A DNA stretch of 64,000 nt from an uncultured Algibacter sp. (GCA_937958265.1 CALGNX010000001.1:1-64000); one strand, 5' to 3'; numbered from the stretch's first letter, positions 41,663 through 50,975 are shown. Notes: generated from the sequence alone by a model not told the origin. Made by a program: numbers and translations.

Positions 41663-43183
41663 TTAATTTACAATAATATTTAGCATTTTCTCAGTAGCCT
41701 TAATAGCAGAAACAGTTTGATCGCTATCCAAGCCACGGGTTTTAAACTCACTATCTGAGCTTTTCCAAGTAATAATTGTTTCACACAAAGCATCAGAATT
41801 ACTACCAGGCGGTATTCTTACTGCGTAATCAATTAATCTGGGTAAAAGCAGTTTTTTAATTTCAAAAATATTTTTCGTAGCATTCATAAAAGCATCAAAT
41901 TGCCCATCGCCTTGGGCATGGTCCTCAAAAGTTTCTCCTTCAATAGAAATAGAAACTGTTGTGCTAGGTTTTAAACCCTTGGAATGCGTAAGTACATAAG
42001 CGTTAACTTTTACCTTCTCTTTATAAGTTCTATCTAAAACATCCGAAATTATATATGGTAAATCTTCCTTTGTAACAACCTGTTTCTTATCCCCTAACTC
42101 GATTATTCGCTGTGTTACCTTTCTTAAATTTTCATCGTTAAGTTGCAAGCCTAATTGCTGTAAGTTTTTTTGAATATTGGCTTTACCAGACGATTTTCCT
42201 AAAGCATATTCGCGTTTTCTGCCAAAACGCTCAGGCATTAAGTCGCTAAAGTATAGGTTGTTCTTATTGTCTCCATCAGCATGAATACCAGCGGTTTGTG
42301 TAAAAACATTAGCGCCAACAACAGGCTTATTAGCAGGAATCATTACACCAGAAAAATTTTCTACTAACTTACTTACGGTGTAAAGCATTTTTTCATTCAC
42401 ACCAATTTTAAAATCAGGTAAAAAATCATTTATTACAGCAATAGTACTAGACATGGGTGCATTTCCAGCACGCTCACCCATTCCATTAATAGTTAAATGC
42501 AAACCATCGGCTCCAGCTTTTACACCTTCAATAGCATTGGAAACGCCTAAATCATAATCGTTATGCGCGTGAAAATCAAAATGTAAATTAGGGTAAGTAT
42601 CTTTTATCTCCTTTATAAAATCGTAAGATTCTTTTGGTGATAAGATCCCCAAAGTATCAGGCAGCATAATTCTTGCAACGTTTTGAGTTTTTAAGAATTC
42701 TAAAAGCTCGTAAACATAAAGCTTAGAGTTTCGCATACCGTTACTCCAATCCTCTAAATAAACATTAGTAACAATGCCTTTGGTATTAGCTAAAGTTATA
42801 ACATCTGCTATCTCCTTAAAGTGCTCGCTAGCTGTTTTTTTTAATTGATGGGTTAAATGATTAAGAGACCCTTTGGTTAGTAAATTCTGAGTCTTTGCTC
42901 CAGCATCTAGCATCCATTTAATTGAAACGCCTTTGTCTACAAAAGTAAGTACTTCAATTTTATCTAAATAATTGTTTTGAGAAGCCCAATCTGTAATATT
43001 TTTTACTGCTTGAAACTCACCTTCTGAAACTCTAGCAGAAGCCACTTCAATGCGGTCAACCTTTAGCTCGTCTAGCAAAAGTTTTGCAATAGTTAGTTTT
43101 TCTGAAGCAGAAAACGACACTGTCGAGGTTTGTTCACCATCGCGCAGTGTCGTATCCATTATTTCTATATGTTTAACGTTCAT
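41663..43183 (-). CDS. leuA: 2-isopropylmalate synthase family (HMGL-like with LeuA allosteric domain)
   Basis: The 506-residue protein has an HMGL-like TIM barrel (about 1-270), with the metal-binding aspartate in MDTTLRDGEQT, the histidines in DFHAHNDYDLG and the NGMGERAGNAP motif. A LeuA dimer/regulatory domain (about 370-506) includes RIPPGSNSDALCE. It condenses acetyl-CoA with 2-oxoisovalerate, the committed leucine step, and should be feedback-inhibited. The closely related citramalate synthase cannot be fully ruled out, but its place 3 bases behind leuD favours LeuA. Confidence 0.85.
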   Translation of the reverse strand: MNVKHIEIMDTTLRDGEQTSTVSFSASEKLTIAKLLLDELKVDRIEVASARVSEGEFQAVKNITDWASQNNYLDKIEVLTFVDKGVSIKWMLDAGAKTQNLLTKGSLNHLTHQLKKTASEHFKEIADVITLANTKGIVTNVYLEDWSNGMRNSKLYVYELLEFLKTQNVARIMLPDTLGILSPKESYDFIKEIKDTYPNLHFDFHAHNDYDLGVSNAIEGVKAGADGLHLTINGMGERAGNAPMSSTIAVINDFLPDFKIGVNEKMLYTVSKLVENFSGVMIPANKPVVGANVFTQTAGIHADGDNKNNLYFSDLMPERFGRKREYALGKSSGKANIQKNLQQLGLQLNDENLRKVTQRIIELGDKKQVVTKEDLPYIISDVLDRTYKEKVKVNAYVLTHSKGLKPSTTVSISIEGETFEDHAQGDGQFDAFMNATKNIFEIKKLLLPRLIDYAVRIPPGSNSDALCETIITWKSSDSEFKTRGLDSDQTVSAIKATEKMLNIIVN

Positions 43184-43186
43184 GTT

Positions 43187-43783
43187 TTAAAACGGACGAG
43201 ATTCTGTAAATGTTTCAATGTCGCTTTTCATGTTTTGTAAATAATCTATATCATCAAAACCATTAAGCATATTGTCTTTTTTGTAACCATTAATATCAAA
43301 CGATTCTTGAGAACCAGAAGCTAATAAAGTAATAGTTTGGGCTTCTAAATTTATCTCTAACTCGGTATTAGGGTCGGCATAAATAGCCTCGAAAATTTCA
43401 TTAGCAAATTTTGGAGTAATTTGTACCGGTAATACACCAATATTTAAGCAGTTATTTTTAAAAATATCAGCAAAAAAACTAGATACAACACAGCGAAATC
43501 CATAATCGTAAACTGCCCATGCAGCATGCTCTCTGGATGATCCTGAACCGAAATTCTTGCCGCCCACTAATATTTTTCCTTTATAAATAGGGTTATTTAA
43601 AACAAAATCTTGTTTTGGGGAATCATCGCCATTATATCTCCAGTCTCGAAATAAATTATCTCCAAAACCTTCTCGTTTTGTCGCTTTTAAAAAACGTGCT
43701 GGTATAATTTGATCAGTATCTACATTTTCTATTGGCAATGGAACTGCAGTACTTTTTAATTGTGTAAATTTATCGTAAGCCAT
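43187..43783 (-). CDS. leuD: 3-isopropylmalate dehydratase small subunit
   Basis: LeuD forms with LeuC the isomerase that interconverts 2- and 3-isopropylmalate. The 198 residues include NVDTDQIIPARFLK near the N-terminus and VGGKNFGSGSSREHAAW, the conserved substrate-contacting loop of the aconitase swivelling domain. leuA starts only 3 bases behind its stop. The gap to leuC upstream (100 bases) contains a perfect hairpin. Confidence 0.96.
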   Translation of the reverse strand: MAYDKFTQLKSTAVPLPIENVDTDQIIPARFLKATKREGFGDNLFRDWRYNGDDSPKQDFVLNNPIYKGKILVGGKNFGSGSSREHAAWAVYDYGFRCVVSSFFADIFKNNCLNIGVLPVQITPKFANEIFEAIYADPNTELEINLEAQTITLLASGSQESFDINGYKKDNMLNGFDDIDYLQNMKSDIETFTESRPF

Positions 43784-43850
43784 AATTTTATTTTTAGCGC
43801 TTAGCCTTTAGCACTTGACTATTAGCTAGATTGTAATTGAAATTTTAATT

Positions 43851-43875
43851 AACCTTTAGCTAATAGCTAAAGGTT
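43851..43875. repeat. Perfect hairpin between leuC and leuD
   Basis: AACCTTTAGCT (43851-43861), a 3-base loop and AGCTAAAGGTT (43865-43875) form an 11-bp perfect stem in the transcribed gap between leuC and leuD. No T-run follows on the operon strand, so it is not a standard terminator. It might act in mRNA processing or stability. Confidence 0.65.
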
Positions 43876-43883
43876 AAAAGTCG

Positions 43884-45278
43884 TTATAATAATTCTCTAG
43901 GATCTGTAACTTGCCCTGTAACCGCTGCAGCCGCAGCAACTAATGGACTAGCTAATAAAGTTCTTGATCCTGGCCCTTGGCGACCTTCAAAGTTTCTGTT
44001 TGATGTGCTTACTGCATATTTCCCAGCAGGTACTTTATCATCGTTCATTGCTAAACATGCAGAACAACCTGGTTCTCTTAAAACAAAACCAGCGTCATGA
44101 AAAATATCCAATAAACCCTCTTCTTTAATTTTAGCTTCAACAATATGCGAACCTGGCACTAACCATGCTGTAACATTATCTGCCTTTTTTCTTCCTTTTA
44201 CTATGGATGCAAAAGCACGAAAATCCTCAATACGACCATTGGTACAACTACCAATAAACACATAATCAATTGGCTTCCCTATCATTTGTTCGTTTTCAGC
44301 ATACCCCATGTAAGTTAAGGATTTGCCATAAGTGGCTTTACCACCTTCAACAGATTCTGCCGACGGAATATTTTTAGAAATCCCTATACCCATACCTGGA
44401 TTTGTGCCGTAAGTAATCATCGGTTCGATATCGCTAGCATTAAAACTTAATTCTTTATCAAAAACCGCATCATCATCAGATTTTAATGTTTCCCAGTACG
44501 TCATGGCTTTATCCCAATCTGCACCTTTAGGAGTCATGGCGCGCCCTTTTATGTATTCAAAAGTTTTTTCATCTGGAGCAATCATGCCGCCACGTGCACC
44601 CATTTCAATAGATAAGTTACAAACCGTCATACGGCCTTCCATAGACATGTTTTCAAAAACATCACCAGCATACTCTACAAAATATCCTGTTGCGCCAGAA
44701 GTCGTTAATTGCGAAATAATATATAGCCCAACATCCTTTGGTGTAACACCTTTATTTAAAGTACCATTTACGCTTATGCGCATTTTCTTAGGCTTAGGCT
44801 GCATTATACACTGTGTGGTTAGCACCATTTCAACCTCTGAAGTTCCAATACCAAAAGCAATAGCTCCAAAAGCACCATGTGTAGAGGTATGTGAGTCTCC
44901 ACAAACAATAGTTGCACCAGGTAGTGTTATCCCGTTTTCTGGTCCTACAACATGTACAATACCATTATTTTGGTGCCCTAACCCCCAATGGCTAATCCCG
45001 TATTTATTTGCATTATCTTCTAACGTTTTTAATTGATTTGCAGATAATGGGTCCTGAACAGGTAAATGTTGATTTATTGTTGGTGTGTTATGATCTGCCA
45101 CTGCAAAAGTCTTTTTAGGGTACAGTACACTTAATCCCCTACTTTCTAGACCTACAAAAGCCACAGGGCTAGTAACTTCATGAATTAAATGACGATCTAT
45201 ATAAAAAACATCTGGCCCGTCTGCAATACTGCGCACTACGTGCGAATCCCATACTTTATCAAACAATGATTTGCTCAT
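43884..45278 (-). CDS. leuC: 3-isopropylmalate dehydratase large subunit
   Basis: LeuC is the iron-sulfur subunit of isopropylmalate isomerase (464 residues). The 4Fe-4S cysteines are in [14 protein letters not shown] and [11 protein letters not shown]. Other aconitase motifs, [14 protein letters not shown] and [12 protein letters not shown], are intact. It is the first gene of the leu cluster behind a good promoter (45329-45357). Its mRNA would begin with a hairpin at 45304-45325. No leucine-codon leader peptide was found, unlike the his operon. Confidence 0.96.
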   Translation of the reverse strand: MSKSLFDKVWDSHVVRSIADGPDVFYIDRHLIHEVTSPVAFVGLESRGLSVLYPKKTFAVADHNTPTINQHLPVQDPLSANQLKTLEDNANKYGISHWGLGHQNNGIVHVVGPENGITLPGATIVCGDSHTSTHGAFGAIAFGIGTSEVEMVLTTQCIMQPKPKKMRISVNGTLNKGVTPKDVGLYIISQLTTSGATGYFVEYAGDVFENMSMEGRMTVCNLSIEMGARGGMIAPDEKTFEYIKGRAMTPKGADWDKAMTYWETLKSDDDAVFDKELSFNASDIEPMITYGTNPGMGIGISKNIPSAESVEGGKATYGKSLTYMGYAENEQMIGKPIDYVFIGSCTNGRIEDFRAFASIVKGRKKADNVTAWLVPGSHIVEAKIKEEGLLDIFHDAGFVLREPGCSACLAMNDDKVPAGKYAVSTSNRNFEGRQGPGSRTLLASPLVAAAAAVTGQVTDPRELL

Positions 45279-45303
45279 AACTATAATTGATTATTTTTTT
45301 AAG

Positions 45304-45325
45304 TACTCAAAATAAAATTTGAGTA
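45304..45325 (-). promoter_or_regulatory. 5'-terminal hairpin of the leu operon mRNA
   Basis: TACTCAAA (45304-45311) and TTTGAGTA (45318-45325) form a perfect 8-bp stem with a 6-base loop. The predicted start of transcription (about 45322-45325) falls at the edge of the stem, so the transcript would begin with this structure. It might protect the 5' end or act in regulation. No T-run follows on the minus strand. Confidence 0.55.
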
Positions 45326-45328
45326 TTA

Positions 45329-45357
45329 CAAATTTATACTTTATTACAGTTATTCAA
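45329..45357 (-). promoter_or_regulatory. Predicted leu operon promoter
   Basis: On the minus strand, TTG (45357-45355), an 18-base spacer and TAAATTTG (45336-45329) match the Bacteroidota consensus exactly. The leuC start codon is 51 bases downstream of the -7 element. Confidence 0.65.
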
Positions 45358-45771
45358 AACTTTAGGCCCTCTACTTGTTGAATTTTTATAAAATTACCAA
45401 CGATTTACTTAAAAATTCAATTAAATTCAACGAAATAAGAATATTGGCTATAATTTTTAAACATCTAAAGCAGGTTTTAGGCGCTTTAAATATTAGATTA
45501 ATTATAGGTATAGTCTTTTTTGTAAATTATTTTATTGTACAAATTTTCAGGCAAAAAACATGTATTACTTTGTATTTCACAATACTAATAAGTGCTTGAA
45601 GTTTACAATAGAGTAAGCTAAAATATCTGTAATTTAAAAATAAACACGACTAAGGAAAACGCAAAAGCTAGTTTGCTATACCTAAACACTGCTAACCTTA
45701 AAATAGAGATGAAAAAAATGCTTTAACACAGCTTTTATTAGCTAGGAAAAGAGTAATTTTATTTAAAAAAA
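45358..45771. other. Intergenic region leuC to the 138-aa gene
   Basis: No supported gene was seen. A 74-codon plus-strand frame at 45375-45599 is AT-driven, rich in Ile, Phe and Lys, without family resemblance, and lies close to the leu promoter; I do not accept it. No RNA or repeat was recognised. Confidence 0.5.
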
Positions 45772-46188
45772 ATGAATTCTAGACCAGCTAAACTTAAAAG
45801 TATTCGACCGGAAATTTTAAAAGCTAAAATTAATGCGCAGATGAGTGAAGACGAGCGCTTTCAAAATACAGTTTTACGCGCTATTATAAAATTTCAAAAT
45901 GATTTATTAATTGCTCTTTTTAAAAATTACATCATTAAACATAAAAATGTTTTTCACAAGCTATCTTTAGAGAAAAGAAGCGAATACATTGTAAATTCAA
46001 TACAAAAAGACATTAAATTTCGAAACACTTTAAAAGGAATCGTTTTAGGGCATTTTACAGTAGACGAATATGTTACGTATAACAAAAACGCATCAAAACT
46101 TAACAAGCGCATATTGGGGATGATTAAAGAGCGCTTATTGAGCCAAATTCAATTGTTTGATGAAACAGATATATTGGATAACGCCTAA
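45772..46188 (+). CDS. Conserved flavobacterial protein of unknown function (138 aa)
   Basis: The protein is helical and charged, without signal peptide or membrane segments. The stretch DERFQNTVLRAIIKFQNDLL followed by FKNYIIKHKNVFHKLSLEKR belongs to a short family common in Flavobacteriia, which databases sometimes label glyoxalase. I see no glyoxalase metal-binding pattern and would not use that name. The N-terminal SIRPEILKAKI is typical of the same family. It stands alone, 62 bases upstream of a frameshifted membrane gene on the same strand. Confidence 0.7.
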   Translation: MNSRPAKLKSIRPEILKAKINAQMSEDERFQNTVLRAIIKFQNDLLIALFKNYIIKHKNVFHKLSLEKRSEYIVNSIQKDIKFRNTLKGIVLGHFTVDEYVTYNKNASKLNKRILGMIKERLLSQIQLFDETDILDNA

Positions 46189-46250
46189 ATTGTTTATTTT
46201 TAAACAACGAGAGTTAGCACAAGTATTAATCGCATTATAAATTAAAAAAA

Positions 46251-46612
46251 ATGTTGGTAAAATTAAACAAAGCAAACAACTCAATCGAAATTAAAGATGA
46301 CCTAAAAAACCAGTATCTGATTTATAAAATCTTAATCATATTAAATTTAGCAAATGCAGCAATCAGAATATTTGGAAAACAAATAACTGAATATGATATT
46401 ATTGAGTACGTTTGGATTGGAGTGGGGTTTATTTCGTTAGTTGTTCTCATTATTTTTTGTTTAAAACATCTACCGCAGCAAGTATTTCTGTTCAACAAAT
46501 AAGTGAACTAGAAGAAAAGACTGTGTTTGGAAAAAAAAAGGTTTGGGCTAGCATTGAAAAACGGAAAGAAAAGGAATTTAGGGAGTTTCAAAACATGATC
46601 GGATTTGATTAA
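46251..46612 (+). pseudogene. Frameshifted small membrane protein gene
   Basis: Two overlapping frames look like one gene of about 120 codons. The first (46251 onward) gives MLVKLNKANNSIEIKDDLKN and two membrane helices ending LVVLIIFCLK. In the second frame it continues as KTSTAASISVQQISELEEKT and KKKVWASIEKRKEKEFREFQ, ending at 46612. The break lies at a TTTTTTG-TTTAAAA stretch near 46452-46470. The joined order (cytosolic strand, two helices, then a PH-like charged domain) recalls small Bacteroidota membrane proteins with a bacterial PH-like fold. It may be a true pseudogene or a sequencing error in a homopolymer. Confidence 0.6.
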
Positions 46613-46787
46613 AGTTCGTGAACTTTTTAAAACAATTAAAATCGCAAACTGAACACAAAAAAAAACTAAAACAATAATCTATAACCGCAATTATTACCGA
46701 TTCAATATACACGAATTTATTCAGAATTATTAAAGCCTATGCTAAATTGAAAATTAACACACACTAACCTCGCAGCTACTTTTAGCT

Positions 46788-46845
46788 AAAAAAAACCAGC
46801 CCTTGCAATTTATTTAGTCATAAATTGCAAGGGCTAGTTTTTTTG
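46788..46845. terminator. Strong bidirectional terminator
   Basis: AGCCCTTGCAATTTAT (46798-46813) pairs perfectly with ATAAATTGCAAGGGCT (46820-46835) around a 6-base loop. A- and T-runs flank the stem on both sides. It lies between the frameshifted gene and the convergent DUF2461 gene. Confidence 0.92.
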
Positions 46846-46858
46846 TGCGTGCTTTAAG

Positions 46859-47545
46859 TTACCAATCTAAAAGTGAAACACCATTCAAATCGGTGGTTAA
46901 AACGTCGCTCATATAATCGAAAAAAGGGCGAACAGCCTTAAACGATTTATCTACCTTATTTATAAAATCGATATCTAAAACCTCCTTATCTGTGAATTTT
47001 CTGGTAAAAATATACTGTTTTTTCTTAATTAAATCTATAGATTTGTGGGTTTTATCAAAACCTCTAGGTGCTGTTTTAACTTCATCACCCTCAAAGGTAT
47101 TCCCCCAAACGGTATTAAATTTTTTGTTTTCTAAGATAGCTCTAATTTCAGAATCGTCCATTTCAAATTCTCTTCGAATCCTTAATAAATCCTCTTTAGC
47201 GGGTTCCCAGAAACCAGTAGCTATAAAACTTTCATTATTCGGCTGAATATGCAAATAATAACCACCTCTAAGCCTTGGCTTTACCCTATTAAACGCGCCT
47301 CCAAAATGTGTTTTATAAGGCAACTTGTTTTTTGAAAAGCGAACGTCTCGATAAATCCTAAATACTTTTAGTTTATCAATCTCGTCATGCGTATTTAAAG
47401 TATCAAAAAGCGCTTTATAAAACAATTTAACGTCTTTCTCTATTGTTTTAAATTCTTGTTTGTTTTCGTTAAACCAATCGCGATTATTGTTTTTTTCTAA
47501 CCGTTTAAAATATGCAAAGAGAGAATTTGATATTTGAATACTCAT
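46859..47545 (-). CDS. DUF2461 domain protein (TIGR02453 family)
   Basis: The 228-residue cytosolic protein has the DUF2461 hallmarks: LEKNNNRDWFNENKQEFKTI near the N-terminus (shown within 20 residues), KVFRIYRDVRFSKNKLPYKT in the first third, and the aromatic-rich GGYYLHIQPNNESFIATGFW. The family is widespread in Bacteroidota and fungi and its function is unknown. The gene ends next to a strong bidirectional terminator and starts near the terminator of the MscS gene, so it is probably monocistronic. Confidence 0.9.
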   Translation of the reverse strand: MSIQISNSLFAYFKRLEKNNNRDWFNENKQEFKTIEKDVKLFYKALFDTLNTHDEIDKLKVFRIYRDVRFSKNKLPYKTHFGGAFNRVKPRLRGGYYLHIQPNNESFIATGFWEPAKEDLLRIRREFEMDDSEIRAILENKKFNTVWGNTFEGDEVKTAPRGFDKTHKSIDLIKKKQYIFTRKFTDKEVLDIDFINKVDKSFKAVRPFFDYMSDVLTTDLNGVSLLDW

Positions 47546-47581
47546 ATTTCAGGTGTTACATCTATTAAATCTCTAAAATAC

Positions 47582-47610
47582 AAAAAGTCCCGAATGCAGC
47601 GGGACTTTTT
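47582..47610 (-). terminator. Terminator downstream of the MscS gene
   Basis: AAAAAGTCCCG (47582-47592) and CGGGACTTTTT (47600-47610) form an 11-bp stem with a 7-base loop. It lies behind the minus-strand MscS gene and in front of the DUF2461 gene, so it separates the two transcripts. Confidence 0.85.
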
Positions 47611-47703
47611 ATTAATGTCTTAACATATTACATTAATCACGGTACTGATTTAAAGCGTTTTTCACAGATTAAGAATGGTGAATTTATCTAGATTATTTTT
47701 TTA

Positions 47704-48594
47704 TTAATCTGCATTAACAAAAGGTTTATCCACAGCTAATTTATTATCAAATTGAAGGGTTCTAATTGGGAAAGGGATATTAATACCTGCTTTATCGTAC
47801 GCTTTCTTAATTTCAATTATAGCTGTAGTTTTCGCTTTTAATTTCTCAAGCATACTTTCGGCATCGATCCAAAAACGACACAAGAAGTTTATGGAACTAT
47901 CACCAAATTCTGTATAATAAAATTCCACGTCTTTTTCCTCTTCAACTTGCGTAAATACGCTTGATATAGTTTCCTTAGTAAGCTGTTTAACGGCTTCTAA
48001 ATCTGAATCATAACCAACTCCACACTCCAGTGACACCCGCATCTTTGTAGTTAACGAATAATTTTTTAAAGGATTTTCTAATACCGTTTTATTAGGAATA
48101 ATTACCATATTATTATCAGCTTCTTTTAAAACAAATTCTTTTAGGTTCACATCCACAACTTCTCCAGAGTATCCATTAGTTTCAATCCAATTACCTATTT
48201 GAATACGTTCTCTAAACGAAATTACCACCCCTGCAAAAGTATTTGACAACGTACCTTGTAACGCTAACCCTATAGCTAAACCAGCAACACCTGCTCCAGC
48301 TAACAATGATGTTAACATTTTGCCTAAATTTAAAATTCCTAAGGCTAAAAACAACCCAGTAACAACAACTACCACAGCTGCAATTTTAGAAATTACTAAT
48401 GCTATGGAAATTTGAGAAACGCGCTTTTCAATAAGCTTTAAAACAAGCTTACGTGTGTACTTAGCTAAAAAATACGCTGCTGAAAGCACAAAAATTGCTA
48501 AAATTAAATTAGGTATACTTTTTATAATAATACCTACCCACCCTTGAAGTTTATCTACTAGTTGCTTAAACGCTTCGCCTAATGCCGATTTCAT
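47704..48594 (-). CDS. Small-conductance mechanosensitive channel MscS
   Basis: At 296 residues this is the compact MscS form with three membrane helices. The pore helix AGAGVAGLAIGLALQGTLSN is followed by SFRERIQIGNWIETNGYSGE, the start of the beta domain, and by MVIIPNKTVLENPLKNYS. It should open on membrane stretch and release solutes. It is distinct from the longer YbdG-like channel at 30167, so the cell has at least two MscS-type channels. It is followed by a clear terminator. Confidence 0.92.
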   Translation of the reverse strand: MKSALGEAFKQLVDKLQGWVGIIIKSIPNLILAIFVLSAAYFLAKYTRKLVLKLIEKRVSQISIALVISKIAAVVVVVTGLFLALGILNLGKMLTSLLAGAGVAGLAIGLALQGTLSNTFAGVVISFRERIQIGNWIETNGYSGEVVDVNLKEFVLKEADNNMVIIPNKTVLENPLKNYSLTTKMRVSLECGVGYDSDLEAVKQLTKETISSVFTQVEEEKDVEFYYTEFGDSSINFLCRFWIDAESMLEKLKAKTTAIIEIKKAYDKAGINIPFPIRTLQFDNKLAVDKPFVNAD

Positions 48595-48649
48595 GTTTTA
48601 AAATTTAAATTTTTAAGAATTGCTTTTAACAGAAAAGAAATTGTAAAAT

Positions 48650-49147
48650 CTAAATCTTAGTTGCCTTTAAAGTCTCAGTATTATTTTTTGACCACGCATT
48701 TAACATCCAACTAGATTTTTCAAGCTCTCTAATATAAGCACCAATTAAATCAATAGTGCCTTCGTCTGATATTTTGTCTGCTTTTTTTACAACCTTAGTC
48801 ATTTGCTCTAGCAGTATTTTATGATCCTTTAAAGTTTCGTTTACCATATCTACATCTGTTTTAATTGGCGCATCTTCATTTATAGCAGAAGCTTCCAAAT
48901 AATCTACCATTTTACTCATCGGATGATATCTTAACGTTAAAATTCTTTCAGCTATTTCATCTATTTTTACTTTAGTATCATTATAAAATTCTTCAAATTT
49001 CACATGTAAATCAAAAAAATTTCGCCCAGTAACATTCCAGTGATTACTTCTTAGCTTTTGGTAGTATACATGGTAATTTGCTAATAAGGTATTTAATTCT
49101 GTAACTACTGGCAATACTTCCTCTTCTTTAATATTTAAATAATTCAT
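48650..49147 (-). CDS. dps: Dps-family DNA-protection/ferritin-like protein
   Basis: Dps forms a 12-subunit shell that oxidises and stores iron and protects DNA in starvation and oxidative stress. The ferroxidase motif is clear: SNHWNVTGRNFFDLHVKFEE followed by YNDTKVKIDEIAERIL, with the His, Asp and Glu ligands. The length of 165 residues is normal. No basic N-terminal tail is present, so direct DNA binding is uncertain. It lies 55 bases upstream of the MscS gene on the same strand and may be co-transcribed with it. Confidence 0.94.
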   Translation of the reverse strand: MNYLNIKEEEVLPVVTELNTLLANYHVYYQKLRSNHWNVTGRNFFDLHVKFEEFYNDTKVKIDEIAERILTLRYHPMSKMVDYLEASAINEDAPIKTDVDMVNETLKDHKILLEQMTKVVKKADKISDEGTIDLIGAYIRELEKSSWMLNAWSKNNTETLKATKI

Positions 49148-49661
49148 GTTTTATGTTTTTTAAGTTAATTTTTAAAAAAAAAGACACAAAAAATATCTTT
49201 TTTCCTTCACTGCTAAATTATAATATACTTGAAAAAACGTTTTGTTCCTTTCAAATGAATCTTTGCTCATATGATAAAAGCCAATAAGTTATTATTAAAC
49301 AGTACAGAAAAAAAACACATTCAATTATACTTAATAACACCTTGTAATTTTGATTAATAAGTTTATTTCAAAAAATAACACGGTGTAATTAATAATATCA
49401 AAACAGCTTATAAATATTATTAAAATATAAATAAATGAATAGTAAAACGGTTAAACACTTAAAACTAACTTTTAAACTAAATAATCTCGAAATAAAAAAT
49501 ATAATTTAAGGCATTATGTACAGCGTAAAACAATACGCGTTACAACTAGTATAATCTTTTAAATTTCTGATAAAAAATCTTTATTTTCGCATCTGATTGT
49601 TCTCGGTTTTTAAATATATTGAGGTCGGCCATTTAACCTTAAATCTAAAACATGATTGTGT
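49148..49661. other. Intergenic region dps-thiolase
   Basis: About 500 AT-rich bases between divergent genes, with no coding frame, RNA gene or repeat that I can support. An isolated TAATTTTG at 49345-49352 fits the -7 consensus, but no TTG lies at the right distance and it is about 300 bases from the thiolase start. Confidence 0.5.
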
Positions 49662-50846
49662 ATGCTTAAAGAAGTTGTTATCGTTTCTGCCGCAAGAACG
49701 CCTATAGGAAGCTTCATGGGTGGCTTATCCACTATTCCTGCTACAAAGTTAGGAGCAATTGCTATTAAAGGCGCAATGGATAAAGTAAATTTGAATCCAG
49801 ATCTAGTAGACGAAGTTTTAATGGGTAATGTTCTACAAGCAGGTACCGGACAGGCGCCTGCAAGACAAGCTGCTATGCATGCTGGAATCCCCAATAGCGT
49901 ACCCTGTACTACTGTAAACAAAGTTTGCGCCTCTAGCATGAAGGCTATTATGCAAGCTGCGCAATCCATAACGCTTGGAGATGCTACTATTATTGTTGCC
50001 GGCGGCATGGAAAACATGAGCCTTGCTCCGCATTATATGTACGCCCGAAATGCAACAAAATTTGGGCCAACATCACTAATTGATGGTTTGCAAAAGGATG
50101 GCCTAGTTGATGCTTACCAAGAACAAGCCATGGGTGTTTTTGCTGATTCTTGTGCGGAAAAATATAACTTTTCAAGACAAGCACAGGATAATTACGCAAT
50201 ACAATCCTACACAAGAGCTGCTCACGCTTGGGATGCAGGGAAGTTTAATAATGAAGTAATCCCTGTTGAAGTGCCACAGCGACGAGGTACTCCTGTTGTT
50301 ATTAGTAAGGACGAAGAATATACCAAAGTTAAAATAGATAAAATTCCGCAATTGCGCCCTGTATTTTCTAGCAATGGTACAGTAACTGCAGCTAATGCCT
50401 CTACTATTAACGATGGCGCAGGTGCCGTTGTTTTAATGAGCAGAGAAAAAGCAGATGCATTAGGTTTAAAACCTTTGGCAACCATAAAAGGATATGCGGA
50501 TGCCGCACATGATCCGGAATGGTTTACCACTGCCCCTGCAAAAGCATTGCCAAAAGCACTTAAAAAAGCCGGAATACATACCAAGGATGTTGACTATTTT
50601 GAATTTAATGAAGCGTTTTCTGTAGTAGCATTAGCTAATATGAAAATATTAGGACTTAGCGATGAAAACGTAAATATTAATGGTGGTGCAGTTTCTCTAG
50701 GCCACCCATTAGGGTGTTCTGGCGTTCGTATAATTATTACATTGCTAAACGTTTTAGAACAAAACAATGCAAAGATTGGTGCTGCTGCAATATGTAACGG
50801 TGGCGGTGGCGCTTCTGCTGTAATTGTTGAGCGCCTTACGGATTAA
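49662..50846 (+). CDS. Acetyl-CoA C-acyltransferase (thiolase)
   Basis: The thiolase fold of about 394 residues starts MLKEVVIVSAARTPIGSFMG at the ATG 49662; the frame also runs two codons further to a TTG. The nucleophilic cysteine is in TTVNKVCASSMKAI, the second catalytic cysteine in GHPLGCSGVR, and the active-site His in NGGAVSLGHPLG. NEAFSVVAL and GGGGASA complete the family pattern. It may act as an acetoacetyl-CoA synthase or in fatty-acid or amino-acid breakdown. No neighbouring gene resolves which. Confidence 0.92.
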   Translation: MLKEVVIVSAARTPIGSFMGGLSTIPATKLGAIAIKGAMDKVNLNPDLVDEVLMGNVLQAGTGQAPARQAAMHAGIPNSVPCTTVNKVCASSMKAIMQAAQSITLGDATIIVAGGMENMSLAPHYMYARNATKFGPTSLIDGLQKDGLVDAYQEQAMGVFADSCAEKYNFSRQAQDNYAIQSYTRAAHAWDAGKFNNEVIPVEVPQRRGTPVVISKDEEYTKVKIDKIPQLRPVFSSNGTVTAANASTINDGAGAVVLMSREKADALGLKPLATIKGYADAAHDPEWFTTAPAKALPKALKKAGIHTKDVDYFEFNEAFSVVALANMKILGLSDENVNINGGAVSLGHPLGCSGVRIIITLLNVLEQNNAKIGAAAICNGGGGASAVIVERLTD

Positions 50847-50975
50847 TGCGGATCTTATTATTTATAAAAGCGTATTTAGACACATTAATTATACGAAATG
50901 ATATGAAAATATTGATATTTTTTTATTACAATTACTTACAACAATCAATAGTTAAGCTAATACACACCTAAATTC

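Noticed and set aside
44503-45036. 177-codon plus-strand frame
   Set aside because: It is antisense to leuC, whose iron-sulfur cysteine motifs are complete. The frame is a codon-bias shadow.
45375-45599. 74-codon plus-strand frame next to the leu promoter
   Set aside because: AT-driven composition (Ile, Phe, Lys, Leu), no recognisable family, no good translation signal and no operon partner. It begins just beyond the leuC promoter.
45279-45700. Leader peptide for the leu operon
   Set aside because: The sequence upstream of leuC on the minus strand was read for a short frame with a run of Leu codons followed by a terminator. None was found; only a promoter and a hairpin without T-run are present.
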